In this document: positions 8,487 to 15,963 of the stretch, piece after piece
How positions within the stretch are numbered: position 1 is the stretch's first letter
Layout of the letters: each line of letters opens with the position of its first letter
Assembly (NCBI RefSeq): GCF_001462205.1
Contig: NZ_LKIR01000068.1
Location: forward strand, 36,229 to 71,035
Reading direction: 5' to 3'
Source: Haloparvum sedimenti
GTDB lineage: Archaea; Halobacteriota; Halobacteria; Halobacteriales; Haloferacaceae
DNA: 34,807 nucleotides
Translations under genes and position numbers: made by a program
The notes under the pieces: generated by a model
Database searches by the model: none
Told to the model about the DNA's origin: nothing
Seen by the model: only the letters and a program-made list of their open reading frames with translations

Positions 8487-8542
8487 TCCTCGCTCCGTTA
8501 CTATCGCCCGGCGATTATCTGTCGGCTCTTACCGCCCCGTGA

Positions 8543-9703
8543 TTACCGCTCTCCCAGCGCCCGCTCGATCCGGTCGAACCCCTCCCGCAGTCGCTCCGCG
8601 GAGTTGGCGAACGAGAGCCGGAGCTTCCCCCGTCCGGTCTCGCCGAAGCCGCTCCCGGGCGCGAGCACGACGCCGTGGTCCTCCAGCAGGGTCCGCGCGA
8701 ACGCCATGTCGTCCTCGACGCCCGCGGGGTCCAGAAACGCGTAGAAGGCGCCCTCCGGCCGCGGGGCTGAGAGGCCGTCGATGGCGTCGATGCGCTCGAC
8801 CACGAGATCGCGACGACGCTCGAAGGCGCGCTTCATCTCGCGGACCGGCTCCTGCGGTCCGGTGAGCGCGGCGATGGCGGCGTGCTGTGCGACGCTCGAC
8901 GCACACGCCGTGGTCGACTCGCGGACCTTCGTCGCCTCGTCGAGGACGTGAGGGTCACCCGCGAGCCAGCCGAGCCGCCAGCCCGTCATCGCGTACGTCT
9001 TCGAGCAGGAGCCGACCGTCAGGACGTGGTCGGGGTGGCCGGTCTCCGCGGCGATCCCCCGCGCGTCGCCGTCGTAGCTCAGTCCGAGGTACACCTCGTC
9101 GGCGATCACGTACGCGCCGCAGTCGGCCGCGGCCTCCACGACCGCGCGGCACTTTTCGGAGTCGAAGACGCGACCGGTGGGGTTCGAGGGCGTCGTGAGG
9201 ACGACCGCGCCGGTGTCGGGGCCGAGACGCTCGATCACGCGGTCGGCGTCGAGGTCGTACCCGGTTTCGGCGGGCATCGGGACCTCGACGAACTCGGCGT
9301 CGGCGAGCGCGGCCTGCGTCTCGTAGTTGGGCCACGTCGGTCCCGGCACGACGAGCTCCTCGCCCGGTCCGACCGTGGACAGGACCGCGAGCAGCAGCGC
9401 CTCCATCCCGCCGACGGTGACGAGCACCTCGTCCGCGCCGTGCTGGACGCCGTACTCCCGCGCGAGCGTGTCGCTGATCGCCCGTCTGCACGCCGGGAGG
9501 CCGGCGTTCGAGGTGTAGTGGGTCGCGCCAGCGCGGGCCGCGTCGGCGGCGGCGTCGATGACGTGTTCGGGGGTGTCGAAGTCCGGTTCGCCGACCTCCA
9601 GTCGGACGAGGTCGCGGTCCGGCGGCTGCGCCTCCGCGAGGTCGAACATCGTGCGGATCCGCGACCGCTTCGCGCGGCGGACACGCTCCGTGGGAGTGTG
9701 CAT
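8543..9703 (-). CDS. Class I/II PLP aminotransferase
   Basis: This 386-residue fold-type I aminotransferase is close to archaeal aspartate or broad-specificity aminotransferases. It shows RLEVGEPDFDTPEH near residue 34, the SNPTG motif (173-177), DEVY (202-205), and the PLP-binding lysine K235 in GSCSKTYAMTGWRLGW. The C-terminal GKLRLSFANS carries the carboxylate-binding arginine. I chose the ATG at 9703 because a TATA-like box (9726-9733) sits at the leaderless distance and the upstream extension is low-complexity shadow sequence. The exact amino donor cannot be told. A second family member is encoded at 32815. Confidence 0.92.
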   Translation of the reverse strand: MHTPTERVRRAKRSRIRTMFDLAEAQPPDRDLVRLEVGEPDFDTPEHVIDAAADAARAGATHYTSNAGLPACRRAISDTLAREYGVQHGADEVLVTVGGMEALLLAVLSTVGPGEELVVPGPTWPNYETQAALADAEFVEVPMPAETGYDLDADRVIERLGPDTGAVVLTTPSNPTGRVFDSEKCRAVVEAAADCGAYVIADEVYLGLSYDGDARGIAAETGHPDHVLTVGSCSKTYAMTGWRLGWLAGDPHVLDEATKVRESTTACASSVAQHAAIAALTGPQEPVREMKRAFERRRDLVVERIDAIDGLSAPRPEGAFYAFLDPAGVEDDMAFARTLLEDHGVVLAPGSGFGETGRGKLRLSFANSAERLREGFDRIERALGER

Positions 9704-9725
9704 AACTGCCCCACCGCGCGAGTCG

Positions 9726-9733
9726 GCAAAAGG
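9726..9733 (-). promoter_or_regulatory. TATA-like box of the aminotransferase
   Basis: Minus-strand CCTTTTGC is centred 27 bases upstream of the ATG at 9703. Confidence 0.4.
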
Positions 9734-9777
9734 GGTCGGGAGCCGGCGATGTGGGACGATCCGAGAGGGAGCGGACG

Positions 9778-10884
9778 CTACTTTTCGGCCGCGGGAGCCG
9801 ACGCGCGGTCCGCGTCCTCGATCCCGGCCGGCGGGCCGCCGCCGAACCGGTCGCGGTCGTGCGGCGCGGCGAACTCGAGGTCCGGGCCGCGGGCGACGAT
9901 GCGCGTGGGCGTCACGTCGGGGTGGGTGGTGTAGTAGTGCTCCTTGATGTGGTCGAGGTTCACGGTCTCGGCCACGTCCGCGGTCGTGTAGAGGTCGCGC
10001 AGGTACGGCCAGAGGTGGTCGTACTCGTGGATCTGTTGCACGTTGCACATGAAGTGCGTGTGGTAGACGTGGTCGAAGCGGATCAGCGTCGTGAACATGC
10101 AGATGTCCGCCTCGGTGAGCGTGTCACCGACGAGGTAGCGGCGCTCGCCGAGTTCCTCGTTCCAGCGGTCCAGGGCGCCGAACAGCTCGTCGATCGCCTC
10201 GTCGTAAGCCGATTGCGACTCCGCGAATCCGGCGCGGTAGACGCCGTTGTTGATCGGCTCGTAGATGTCGGTGATGGCCTCGTCGACGCGGGCGACCCCC
10301 TCGGCGTCGAAGCGGCCGTCCGCGGCGCGGTCCGAGTCGTCGGCGTCCTCGGCCTCCGGCAGCAGCGTCGCGTCGTTGCCGATGTCGGTCCCCGCGAACG
10401 CGGTGTCGAGCATCCGGAGAATTTCTCGGGACTCGTTGTTGACGATGGTGTCCTCCTTCTTGTCCCACAGCACCGGAACGGTGACGCGACAGGTCGCGTC
10501 CGGGTCCGCCTTCACGTACAGCTCGCGCATGTAGTCGGCGCCGTGGAGGTGGTCGGGCGTACAGCCCGCCTTCTCGGGCGTGAACTGCCAGCCGTCCTCG
10601 CCGCGCCACGGGTCCACGACGGAGACCGAAATCGCGTCCTCCAGTCCGAGCAGCGACCGCGCGAGCAGGGCTCGGTGCGCCCACGGGCAGGCGTAGGAGA
10701 CGTAGAGGTGGTACCGCCCCGCCTCGGGCTGGAGGCGCTCGTCCGGCTCCGCGTCGACGTGGTCCGGGATCGCCGACCCCGCGAGCCAGTTTCTGAAGGT
10801 GGTCTCGCCGCGCTGGAACGCGCCCTCCTCGTCGGTCGCCTCGTAGGTCTCCGTCCGCCACTCGCCGTTCACGAGCTGGTTCAT
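9778..10884 (-). CDS. Xi-class glutathione S-transferase homologue
   Basis: The 368-residue protein matches the Xi class (glutathionyl-hydroquinone reductases). It has a thioredoxin-like N-terminal domain with YACPWAHR (64-71; catalytic cysteine C66), a WDKKEDTIVNNESREI stretch in the middle, and an all-helical C-terminal domain with LVGDTLTEADICMFTTL. Xi enzymes remove glutathione from glutathionyl-quinones through the active cysteine. Haloarchaea generally lack glutathione and use gamma-glutamylcysteine, so the real thiol partner is probably different (inference). The start at 10884 is supported by the palindromic box GGTTAACC at 10908-10915. The acidic insertion around AEDADDSDRAADG is a halophilic feature. 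Confidence 0.9.
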   Translation of the reverse strand: MNQLVNGEWRTETYEATDEEGAFQRGETTFRNWLAGSAIPDHVDAEPDERLQPEAGRYHLYVSYACPWAHRALLARSLLGLEDAISVSVVDPWRGEDGWQFTPEKAGCTPDHLHGADYMRELYVKADPDATCRVTVPVLWDKKEDTIVNNESREILRMLDTAFAGTDIGNDATLLPEAEDADDSDRAADGRFDAEGVARVDEAITDIYEPINNGVYRAGFAESQSAYDEAIDELFGALDRWNEELGERRYLVGDTLTEADICMFTTLIRFDHVYHTHFMCNVQQIHEYDHLWPYLRDLYTTADVAETVNLDHIKEHYYTTHPDVTPTRIVARGPDLEFAAPHDRDRFGGGPPAGIEDADRASAPAAEK

Positions 10885-10907
10885 GCTCCGAGGATGGGGC
10901 GCCGCGC

Positions 10908-10915
10908 GGTTAACC
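10908..10915 (-). promoter_or_regulatory. TATA-like box of the GST gene
   Basis: GGTTAACC, a perfect palindrome, is centred about 28 bases upstream of the ATG at 10884. Confidence 0.45.
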
Positions 10916-10993
10916 GTTCGGCGAGGGTGAGTATACCGGGTGACGCGGGTGTCACCGGCTCGAACTCCCGTTTCGATCCGGGACCGCGACCGG

Positions 10994-11037
10994 CATGCGG
11001 TCGACACGCGGCCGGCACGCGCCCAGCACGCGCCCGG
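10994..11037. repeat. Four 11-bp tandem repeats in a divergent promoter region
   Basis: CATGCGGTCGA, CACGCGGCCGG, CACGCGCCCAG and CACGCGCCCGG follow each other without gaps. The unit is about one helical turn, so a protein bound to each would sit on the same face of the DNA. The array lies in the 288-base divergent gap between the GST gene and the gene at 11173, about 25 bases before a TATA-like box at 11060. Regulatory use is inference. Confidence 0.5.
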
Positions 11038-11059
11038 CAACATTCCCGAGACCCGGTGC

Positions 11060-11066
11060 GTTTAAG
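11060..11066 (+). promoter_or_regulatory. TATA-like box upstream of the 11173 gene
   Basis: GTTTAAG is centred 27 bases before an ATG at 11090 that opens a 12-codon frame. It is 110 bases before the main start at 11173, so this promoter would make a transcript with an 80-base leader. Confidence 0.4.
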
Positions 11067-11089
11067 CGGCCGAGGCTCCCAGCGGAGGT

Positions 11090-11128
11090 ATGGCCGCACA
11101 GGCGATTGGTCGCGTTCCGCGACGGTAA
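11090..11128 (+). other. Possible 12-codon upstream ORF
   Basis: ATG to TAA encodes MAAQAIGRVPRR. The ATG lies where transcription from the box at 11060 would begin, so it would be read first on a leaderless message. The stop is 45 bases before the ATG of the following gene, in a different frame. It could be a leader peptide or chance; there is no further support. Confidence 0.25.
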
Positions 11129-11172
11129 CCGCACGACCACCGAGAGCCGATCCGCCGGCGGCAGTGATTGTG

Positions 11173-11979
11173 ATGTTGACTGAGACCGACGAGCACGCAG
11201 TGGCGCGTACCGGACTGGACGCGGCGGCGCTCAAGCCCGCCGAGTGCGACGTGTCGCGGGGGGCCGACCTCCCCGTTGACGCCGTCGCCATCGACTACGA
11301 GGGCCGCGGGCACGTCCCGGAGCCGGACGCTCTCGCTGCCCTCGCCGACGAGACGCAGGTGTACCTCACCACGCCGGTCCGCGCCGACGGCTACGACCCC
11401 CTCGGCGACGACTCGCTGCTCGCCGACGTGCCCGACGGCGTCCGCCGCGTCCTCGTGGCGGGCCACGGCGCCTACCTCTCCGAGGCGGAGTCCGAGAAGG
11501 CGGTCGCCCCGCGGATCGGCGCCGCCCGCGAGACGGCACCCGACGCGTGGGTCGGCACCGAGGGCGTCGAGCGACTGGCGATGGCCGCGGGCGGGACCCA
11601 GTACGAACTGCTCTCCCGGTCCACGGAGCGGGACCTCCGCGCGCTTCGCGCGACGGGGTTCGACGGCGAGGTCGCCGTCTACGCGCCCACCGTCCTGACC
11701 GACGACACCGACGAGGCGCTCGACGCGGTCGGCGCCTACGCCGCCCGACGCCGGCCCGTCGCCCGCGCGCTCCCCGACGGCGCCGCCACCGACGCCGCAG
11801 CGACCGACCGCGCCCGCGAGGTGCTCTCCGCGGCGGTCCACGACTTCGCGCTCGTCGGCACGCCCGAGGAAGTCCGCGAGCGCGTCGACGCCCTTCGCGA
11901 GGCCGGGGCGGACCGCGTCGTCGGCTACCCCGCTCGCGGCCTCGACGACTTCCTCGGTCCCGCCGACCGTTCCTTATAA
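11173..11979 (+). CDS. Haloarchaeal conserved protein, luciferase-like/TIM-barrel-like
   Basis: I recognise this 268-residue protein as a conserved haloarchaeal type (probably the family numbered DUF7388), without a known reaction. The N-terminal TGLDAAALKPAECDV and AVAIDYEGRGHVPEP are distinctive. The C-terminal stretch FALVGTPEEVRERVDALREA resembles the last helix region of F420-dependent luciferase-like proteins, which suggests a TIM-barrel relative. No cofactor motif is certain. The ATG at 11173 is preceded by in-frame GTG codons at 11164 and 11170, so the start could be slightly earlier. Its stop codon lies inside the promoter of the next gene. Confidence 0.75.
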   Translation: MLTETDEHAVARTGLDAAALKPAECDVSRGADLPVDAVAIDYEGRGHVPEPDALAALADETQVYLTTPVRADGYDPLGDDSLLADVPDGVRRVLVAGHGAYLSEAESEKAVAPRIGAARETAPDAWVGTEGVERLAMAAGGTQYELLSRSTERDLRALRATGFDGEVAVYAPTVLTDDTDEALDAVGAYAARRRPVARALPDGAATDAAATDRAREVLSAAVHDFALVGTPEEVRERVDALREAGADRVVGYPARGLDDFLGPADRSL

Positions 11980-11980
11980 G
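11973..11980 (+). promoter_or_regulatory. TATA box of the DAO gene, overlapping a stop codon
   Basis: CTTATAAG is centred about 27 bases before the ATG at 12004. The TAA stop of the preceding gene (11977-11979) is part of this box. The same octamer serves the genes at 18277 and 21078. Confidence 0.65.
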
Positions 11981-12003
11981 CACCACGCGGCGAAGCGTCG
12001 GGT

Positions 12004-13221
12004 ATGCCCCCGCACGTCGCCGTGGTCGGCGGCGGCGCCGTCGGCGTCACGACCGCCGGCGACCTCGCCGCCCGCGGCGCCGACGTGACCCTGTTCGAGC
12101 GCGAAACGGTCGCCAGCGGCAGCTCCGGCCGCGCCGCGGGCGTGCTGTACGACGCCTACGCCGAGGACGTGGACGCAGAACTCGCGGCGCGGTCGATGGA
12201 GCGCTTTCGCGACCTCGCCGGCCCCGGTCCGGAGGGGTTTTCGTTCAGCGAATGCCCGTACGTCATCGCCGTCCGCGAGGGCGACGAGACCGCTGAGGCG
12301 CTGCCAGCCACGGTCGAGCGCATGCGCACACACGACCGCGCGGTGTCGCTCGTGGCCCCCGAGGAGCTCGCGGACGCCTTCCCGCTGGAGACGGACGACC
12401 TCGCCGCGGCCGCCGTCGCGGAGAACGCCGGCTACGTCGACCCGGCCGCCTACACCGAGGCGATGGCCTCGCGCGCTCGGGAACTCGGCGTCGAGATCCG
12501 GGAGGGGACGCCGGTCGGGCTTCCTCGGACCGATTTTTCTGAAACTGCGGACGGCCCCGCTCTCCTGATCGGAGACGACAAGGACGGTGGCGACCGCGAC
12601 GACCCGGACCGCGAGCGGTTCGACGCGGTGGTCGTCGCGGCGGGCGCGCACACGAAGCGCCTGTTCGCGGCCGCCGGGCGTCCGCTGGCGATCAAGCCCT
12701 ACCGCGTGCAGGCGTTGACGAGCGCGGCGCCGTACGACGGTCCGATGGTGTACGACGCGACCGCGGGCGTCTACTTCCGGCCGCACCCGACAGGCCTGCT
12801 CGGCGGCGACGGGACGGAGCCGGTCGAGGCGGACCCCGACACCTACGACCGAATCGGCGACGACTGGTTCGTGGACAACGTGGCGGCCGCGCTCCGGGAG
12901 CGCGCGGAGTACGCGGTCGACCCCGAACGCGCGTGGGCCGGGCTCTGCACCGCGACGCCGGACGGCGACCCGCTCCTCGGCGAGGTCGAACCGGGGCTGT
13001 TCGTCGCCGCCGGCTGGCAGGGCCACGGCTTCATGCGCGCGCCGGCCCACGCCGAGGCGCTCGCGGAGATGGCGCTGGAGCGCGCGGAGCGGGGACTGCC
13101 GAGTTCGGCGGCCGACGCGGAGGATTCCCTCGACGCCGCCATCGCCCCCTTCGATCCGACGCGGTTCTCCGGCGCGGAGGAGTTCGAGATCGCGGAAGGG
13201 ATGTCGGTCGAGAACCGCTGA
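12004..13221 (+). CDS. FAD-dependent oxidoreductase, DAO family
   Basis: This 405-residue flavoprotein belongs to the D-amino acid oxidase/sarcosine oxidase/glycine oxidase group. It has the N-terminal FAD-binding motif VAVVGGGAVGVTTAGDLA (GGGAVG at 9-14), the following VTLFERETVASGSSGRAAG, the central FDAVVVAAGAHTKRL, and the C-terminal GLFVAAGWQGHGFMRAPA typical of the FAD site. Such enzymes oxidise secondary or primary amines and pass electrons to oxygen or a partner. The substrate cannot be told. The acidic insertion GDDKDGGDRDDPDRE is probably a halophilic loop. The gene has its own TATA box and converges on the Rieske gene. Confidence 0.9.
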   Translation: MPPHVAVVGGGAVGVTTAGDLAARGADVTLFERETVASGSSGRAAGVLYDAYAEDVDAELAARSMERFRDLAGPGPEGFSFSECPYVIAVREGDETAEALPATVERMRTHDRAVSLVAPEELADAFPLETDDLAAAAVAENAGYVDPAAYTEAMASRARELGVEIREGTPVGLPRTDFSETADGPALLIGDDKDGGDRDDPDRERFDAVVVAAGAHTKRLFAAAGRPLAIKPYRVQALTSAAPYDGPMVYDATAGVYFRPHPTGLLGGDGTEPVEADPDTYDRIGDDWFVDNVAAALRERAEYAVDPERAWAGLCTATPDGDPLLGEVEPGLFVAAGWQGHGFMRAPAHAEALAEMALERAERGLPSSAADAEDSLDAAIAPFDPTRFSGAEEFEIAEGMSVENR

Positions 13222-13227
13222 GGAGGA

Positions 13228-13233
13228 GTTTTT
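13228..13233 (+). terminator. T-run after the DAO gene
   Basis: GTTTTT lies 7 bases past the stop at 13221 in the short convergent gap. Short T-runs are the usual archaeal intrinsic signal. Confidence 0.4.
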
Positions 13234-13257
13234 GCGAAAGCGGGGGTCGGCCGCGCG

Positions 13258-13722
13258 TCAGTTCCCGGTGAAGTCGATCCGCGAGCCGCCGGCCTCCTCG
13301 TCGCGCTCGGCGGGGCCGGCGCGGACGAACTCGTAGTCGTCGTCGGTGAGGTACACCGCGCCGTCCTCGGCCGTCACGGCCACGCGGTCGAGCGTCGCGC
13401 CCTCGCAGGGGCCGAAGTTGCAGTAGCCGGAGTCGCCCTCGAACGTCGCGCCGTGCTTGCGACAGAAGATCTCGCCGTTCCGCACGAAGCCGCCGTCGCC
13501 CTTGTTCAGGCGCACGTCCGTCCAGTGCTGGCAGTAGTTTCGGTAGGCGGCGACGCCGTCCGACAGCCGGATCAGTAGGGCTTCGACCTCGGGGGCGCCC
13601 GCCTCGTCCGCGCCCACGTCGCCGGTGTCGTCGGCCACCTCGCCGACCGGGCGGAGCGTCACGAGCAGCGTGGCGTCGTCGGGGACCTCCGCGAGGTCCG
13701 CGACGCGCCGGTCCTCGTCCAT
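13258..13722 (-). CDS. Rieske [2Fe-2S] domain protein
   Basis: The 154-residue stand-alone ferredoxin-like protein has both Rieske cluster boxes: C64-x-H66 in NYCQHWTDV and C87-x2-H90 in IFCRKHGATFE. These are followed by GYCNFGPCEGATL, which matches the Gly-Pro loop. There is no signal peptide or membrane helix, so it is probably a cytoplasmic electron carrier and not a cytochrome bc subunit. The extra cysteines C101 and C106 flank the loop. The ATG at 13722 follows a TATA-like box at the leaderless distance. It is convergent with the DAO flavoprotein, so a shared redox role is only a possibility. Confidence 0.9.
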   Translation of the reverse strand: MDEDRRVADLAEVPDDATLLVTLRPVGEVADDTGDVGADEAGAPEVEALLIRLSDGVAAYRNYCQHWTDVRLNKGDGGFVRNGEIFCRKHGATFEGDSGYCNFGPCEGATLDRVAVTAEDGAVYLTDDDYEFVRAGPAERDEEAGGSRIDFTGN

Positions 13723-13745
13723 GTCCGCGGCGAGGTGCGCGCGGC

Positions 13746-13753
13746 GTTTGAAC
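13746..13753 (-). promoter_or_regulatory. TATA-like box of the Rieske gene
   Basis: GTTTGAAC is centred about 27 bases upstream of the ATG at 13722. Confidence 0.45.
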
Positions 13754-13852
13754 GTTCCGCGTTCCGGAGCGACTCGTACCGCTTCGCGAGCGCTCTCGAG
13801 GATTTCCGTACGAAGTGGTACGTGTGAGGTCCGATCGTGTGGGGGTATCCAG

Positions 13853-14320
13853 TTCGAAAGCCCTCGACGGCTGTCCGGACGGCGATTTTTCTGTTCCTGT
13901 TGTCGGTCATGCTGATCGGGACGGCACCACCCAGAAAGCCCCAGCCGGCTCTCTGTACGATGTTCCTGTTGTTTATCCTGCTGCTGGGGCCAGCAACACC
14001 CAGAAAGCCCCAGCCGGCTCGACCGGCCGCGGCACACTCTGCGCTCCTCGCTCTCCGCAACACCCGCTGCGGTGCCTGAGACGGAGTCTCAGACTAGCGA
14101 GTGCTTCGCTCTCGCGTCGCTTGAGGCGCCGGGGCCGGATCGAGCCGGCTGCCCCTTTCAGTCCCACCCCGCACAGCACCGCAACCGCGCCGCAACCGCA
14201 GCCTCGCACCTCCCCAGCCTCGGCGGCGGCGCGGCCGCGGAACAGCACCGCACCGCAGGCGGCCGCGCCGCCGCCTCCCTCGCGCGCGTTCCTCGCGCGC
14301 GCCGACCGCCGTGGATACTG
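13853..14320 (+). repeat. Dispersed structured repeat, copy C
   Basis: This complete copy occupies the 643-base gap between pabC and the Rieske gene. Its 5' modules start at about 13856 (decayed), 13934 and 14003. Helix 1 pairs GAAAG-CCC-CAGCCGGCTCGA (14003-14022) with TCGAGCCGGCTG-CCC-CTTTC (14140-14159): 5 bp, a symmetric CCC/CCC internal loop and 12 bp. It then extends by CCGGCC/GGCCGG after a bulged A. The apical part holds CTGAGAC-GGA-GTCTCAG. Helix 2 is a perfect 17 bp, 14222-14238 with 14259-14275, then CTCCCTCGCG and a GCGCGCG-TTCCT-CGCGCGC hairpin. I see nothing else in 14321-14365. Confidence 0.87.
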
Positions 14321-14365
14321 AACGGACGGCCGTGAGCACTCTCCCACCGTGGTTGTGGGTTGCTG

Positions 14366-15295
14366 TCAGTCGTCTCCGTAGTGGACGCGTTCCACGCGCC
14401 GCGCGTACAGCCGCGCGAGCAGCGTCGTCAGGGGACCGGCGTCGCGGTCGGCGTTTTCGGGCGTCGCGTCGCCGGGCGTCACGTCCACGCCGTCGACGGT
14501 CGCGACCGGCCGGACCTCCCACGTCGAGTTGGTCAGAAAGACTTCGTCGGCGTCGCGCACGTCCGCGGGGGTGAGTTGGTCCTCCTCGACCGGGATCCCC
14601 TCCTCGGCCGCGAGGTCCAGCACGGTGTCTCTGGTGACGCCGGGCAGCACCGGTCCGTCGAGCGAGGGGGTTCTGAGTCCGCCGTCGTCGACGAGGAACA
14701 GGTTGGAGGTCGCGCCCTCCGCGACGTATCCCTCGGCGTCGCGGAGCATCGCCTCGTCGGCGTCCGAGCTGCGGAGTTCGAGCCGCGCGAGGATCCCGTT
14801 GAGGTAGTTGTGCGTCTTCGCGTCCGCCGGGATGGCGCGGTCGGGCACGCGCTGGGTCCTGACGGTCTGGAGCGCGGCGGGACCGTCCCAGACCGGCTCC
14901 GCGTCGGGCGCGGTCCCGCCTCGCGGGAGCGGTGAGACGTAGACGACGACGGTGGGGTCGACCGCGGGGTCGGGGTCGAGTTTCCCCGGCTGGACGCCCC
15001 GGGATATCGAGAGCTTCACGTACGCGTCCGCGAGGTCGTTGGCCGCGAGCGTCTCGTCGACCCGGTCTTTCAGGTCCGCGTCCGTCAGCCCGTGGTCCAT
15101 CCCGAGCGTCTCGCAGGTCCCGCGGAGGCGGTCGGCGTGGGCGTCCCACCGGAAGACCTCGCCTCCGTACGCGCGCATCGTCTCGAAGGCGGCGTCGCCG
15201 TACATGAACCCGCGGTCCCGGACGTTCACGGTCGCCTCCGCGGCCGGAACCAGTTCGCCGTCGACGTGGTACAGCAGGTCCGCGGCGTCGGTCAT
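14366..15295 (-). CDS. pabC: Aminodeoxychorismate lyase / class IV aminotransferase
   Basis: The 309-residue fold-type IV PLP protein has NVRDRGFMYGDAAFET (24-39), the PLP lysine K160 in DAKTHNYLNGILA, and the EGATSNLFLV block near 193. By sequence alone it could be a branched-chain aminotransferase. The context decides for PabC: its ATG overlaps the stop of pabA (ATGA), and pabB is upstream. PabC releases pyruvate from 4-amino-4-deoxychorismate to give p-aminobenzoate for folate-type cofactors. It is the last gene of the operon, and repeat copy C begins beyond its 3' end. Confidence 0.88.
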   Translation of the reverse strand: MTDAADLLYHVDGELVPAAEATVNVRDRGFMYGDAAFETMRAYGGEVFRWDAHADRLRGTCETLGMDHGLTDADLKDRVDETLAANDLADAYVKLSISRGVQPGKLDPDPAVDPTVVVYVSPLPRGGTAPDAEPVWDGPAALQTVRTQRVPDRAIPADAKTHNYLNGILARLELRSSDADEAMLRDAEGYVAEGATSNLFLVDDGGLRTPSLDGPVLPGVTRDTVLDLAAEEGIPVEEDQLTPADVRDADEVFLTNSTWEVRPVATVDGVDVTPGDATPENADRDAGPLTTLLARLYARRVERVHYGDD

Positions 15296-15963
15296 CGGAG
15301 CCCCGCCTCCCACGTCTCGCAGGTCGCCACGAAGTTCTCGACCATCCGCTCGCCCGCGTCGGTGAGGATGCTCTCGGGGTGGAACTGCACGCCGACGTGC
15401 GGCTTTTCGCGGTGGCGAACGCCCATCACGACCTCGCGTTCGTCCTCGGTTCGGGCGGTCTCGATCAGGTCGTCGGGGAGGTCCTCGCGCTCGACGCACA
15501 GCGAGTGGTAGCGGCCGACCGAGAGCCGGTCGGGCAGGCCGGCGAAGACGCCGGTTCCGTCGTGGCTGATCGTCGAGGGCTTGCCGTGGACGACCTCCCG
15601 AGCGTGGCCGACCGGCGCGCCGAGGCTGGCACAGAGCGCCTGGTGGCCCAGACAGACGCCGAGAATCGGCCGATCGAGCTCCCACACGTCCATCGAGACG
15701 CCGGCCTCCCGCGGCGTTCCCGGCCCCGGCGAGACGACGACGCCGTCGGGATCCATCGCGCGGATCCCGGCGAGATCGACCGCGTCGTTGCGCCGGACCG
15801 TCACCGCGCCGGCGACCGTTCCGACGTACTGGACGAGGTTGTAGACGAACGAGTCGTAGTTGTCTATCACGAGCACCCGGGCCTCCGAGTCGCCCGCGCC
15901 GGGCCGCCAGCCCGCGGCGGCCGCGGAGTCGTCTCCTTTCGGCCCCGCGCTCGCGTCAGTCAT
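15292..15963 (-). CDS. pabA: Aminodeoxychorismate/anthranilate synthase glutaminase subunit
   Basis: This 223-residue class I glutamine amidotransferase has [17 protein letters not shown] (30-46), the oxyanion SPGPGTP (78-84), the nucleophile C104 in GVCLGHQ, and the late GVQFHPES with the catalytic His and Glu. It supplies ammonia to its synthase partner. TrpG and PabA cannot be separated by sequence here. The partner pabB overlaps by 8 bases and pabC by 4, which argues for p-aminobenzoate. About 28 N-terminal residues of low-complexity acidic/alanine sequence precede the domain, so a start closer to VLVIDNYDS is possible. Confidence 0.9.
   Translation of the reverse strand: MTDASAGPKGDDSAAAAGWRPGAGDSEARVLVIDNYDSFVYNLVQYVGTVAGAVTVRRNDAVDLAGIRAMDPDGVVVSPGPGTPREAGVSMDVWELDRPILGVCLGHQALCASLGAPVGHAREVVHGKPSTISHDGTGVFAGLPDRLSVGRYHSLCVEREDLPDDLIETARTEDEREVVMGVRHREKPHVGVQFHPESILTDAGERMVENFVATCETWEAGLR

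Noticed and set aside
13837-14347. Short frames in the dispersed element with peptides such as RAGWGFLGGAVP
   Set aside because: They come from the conserved helix 1 and module DNA. They differ in frame and length between copies and have no shared start or stop, so DNA or RNA conservation explains them.
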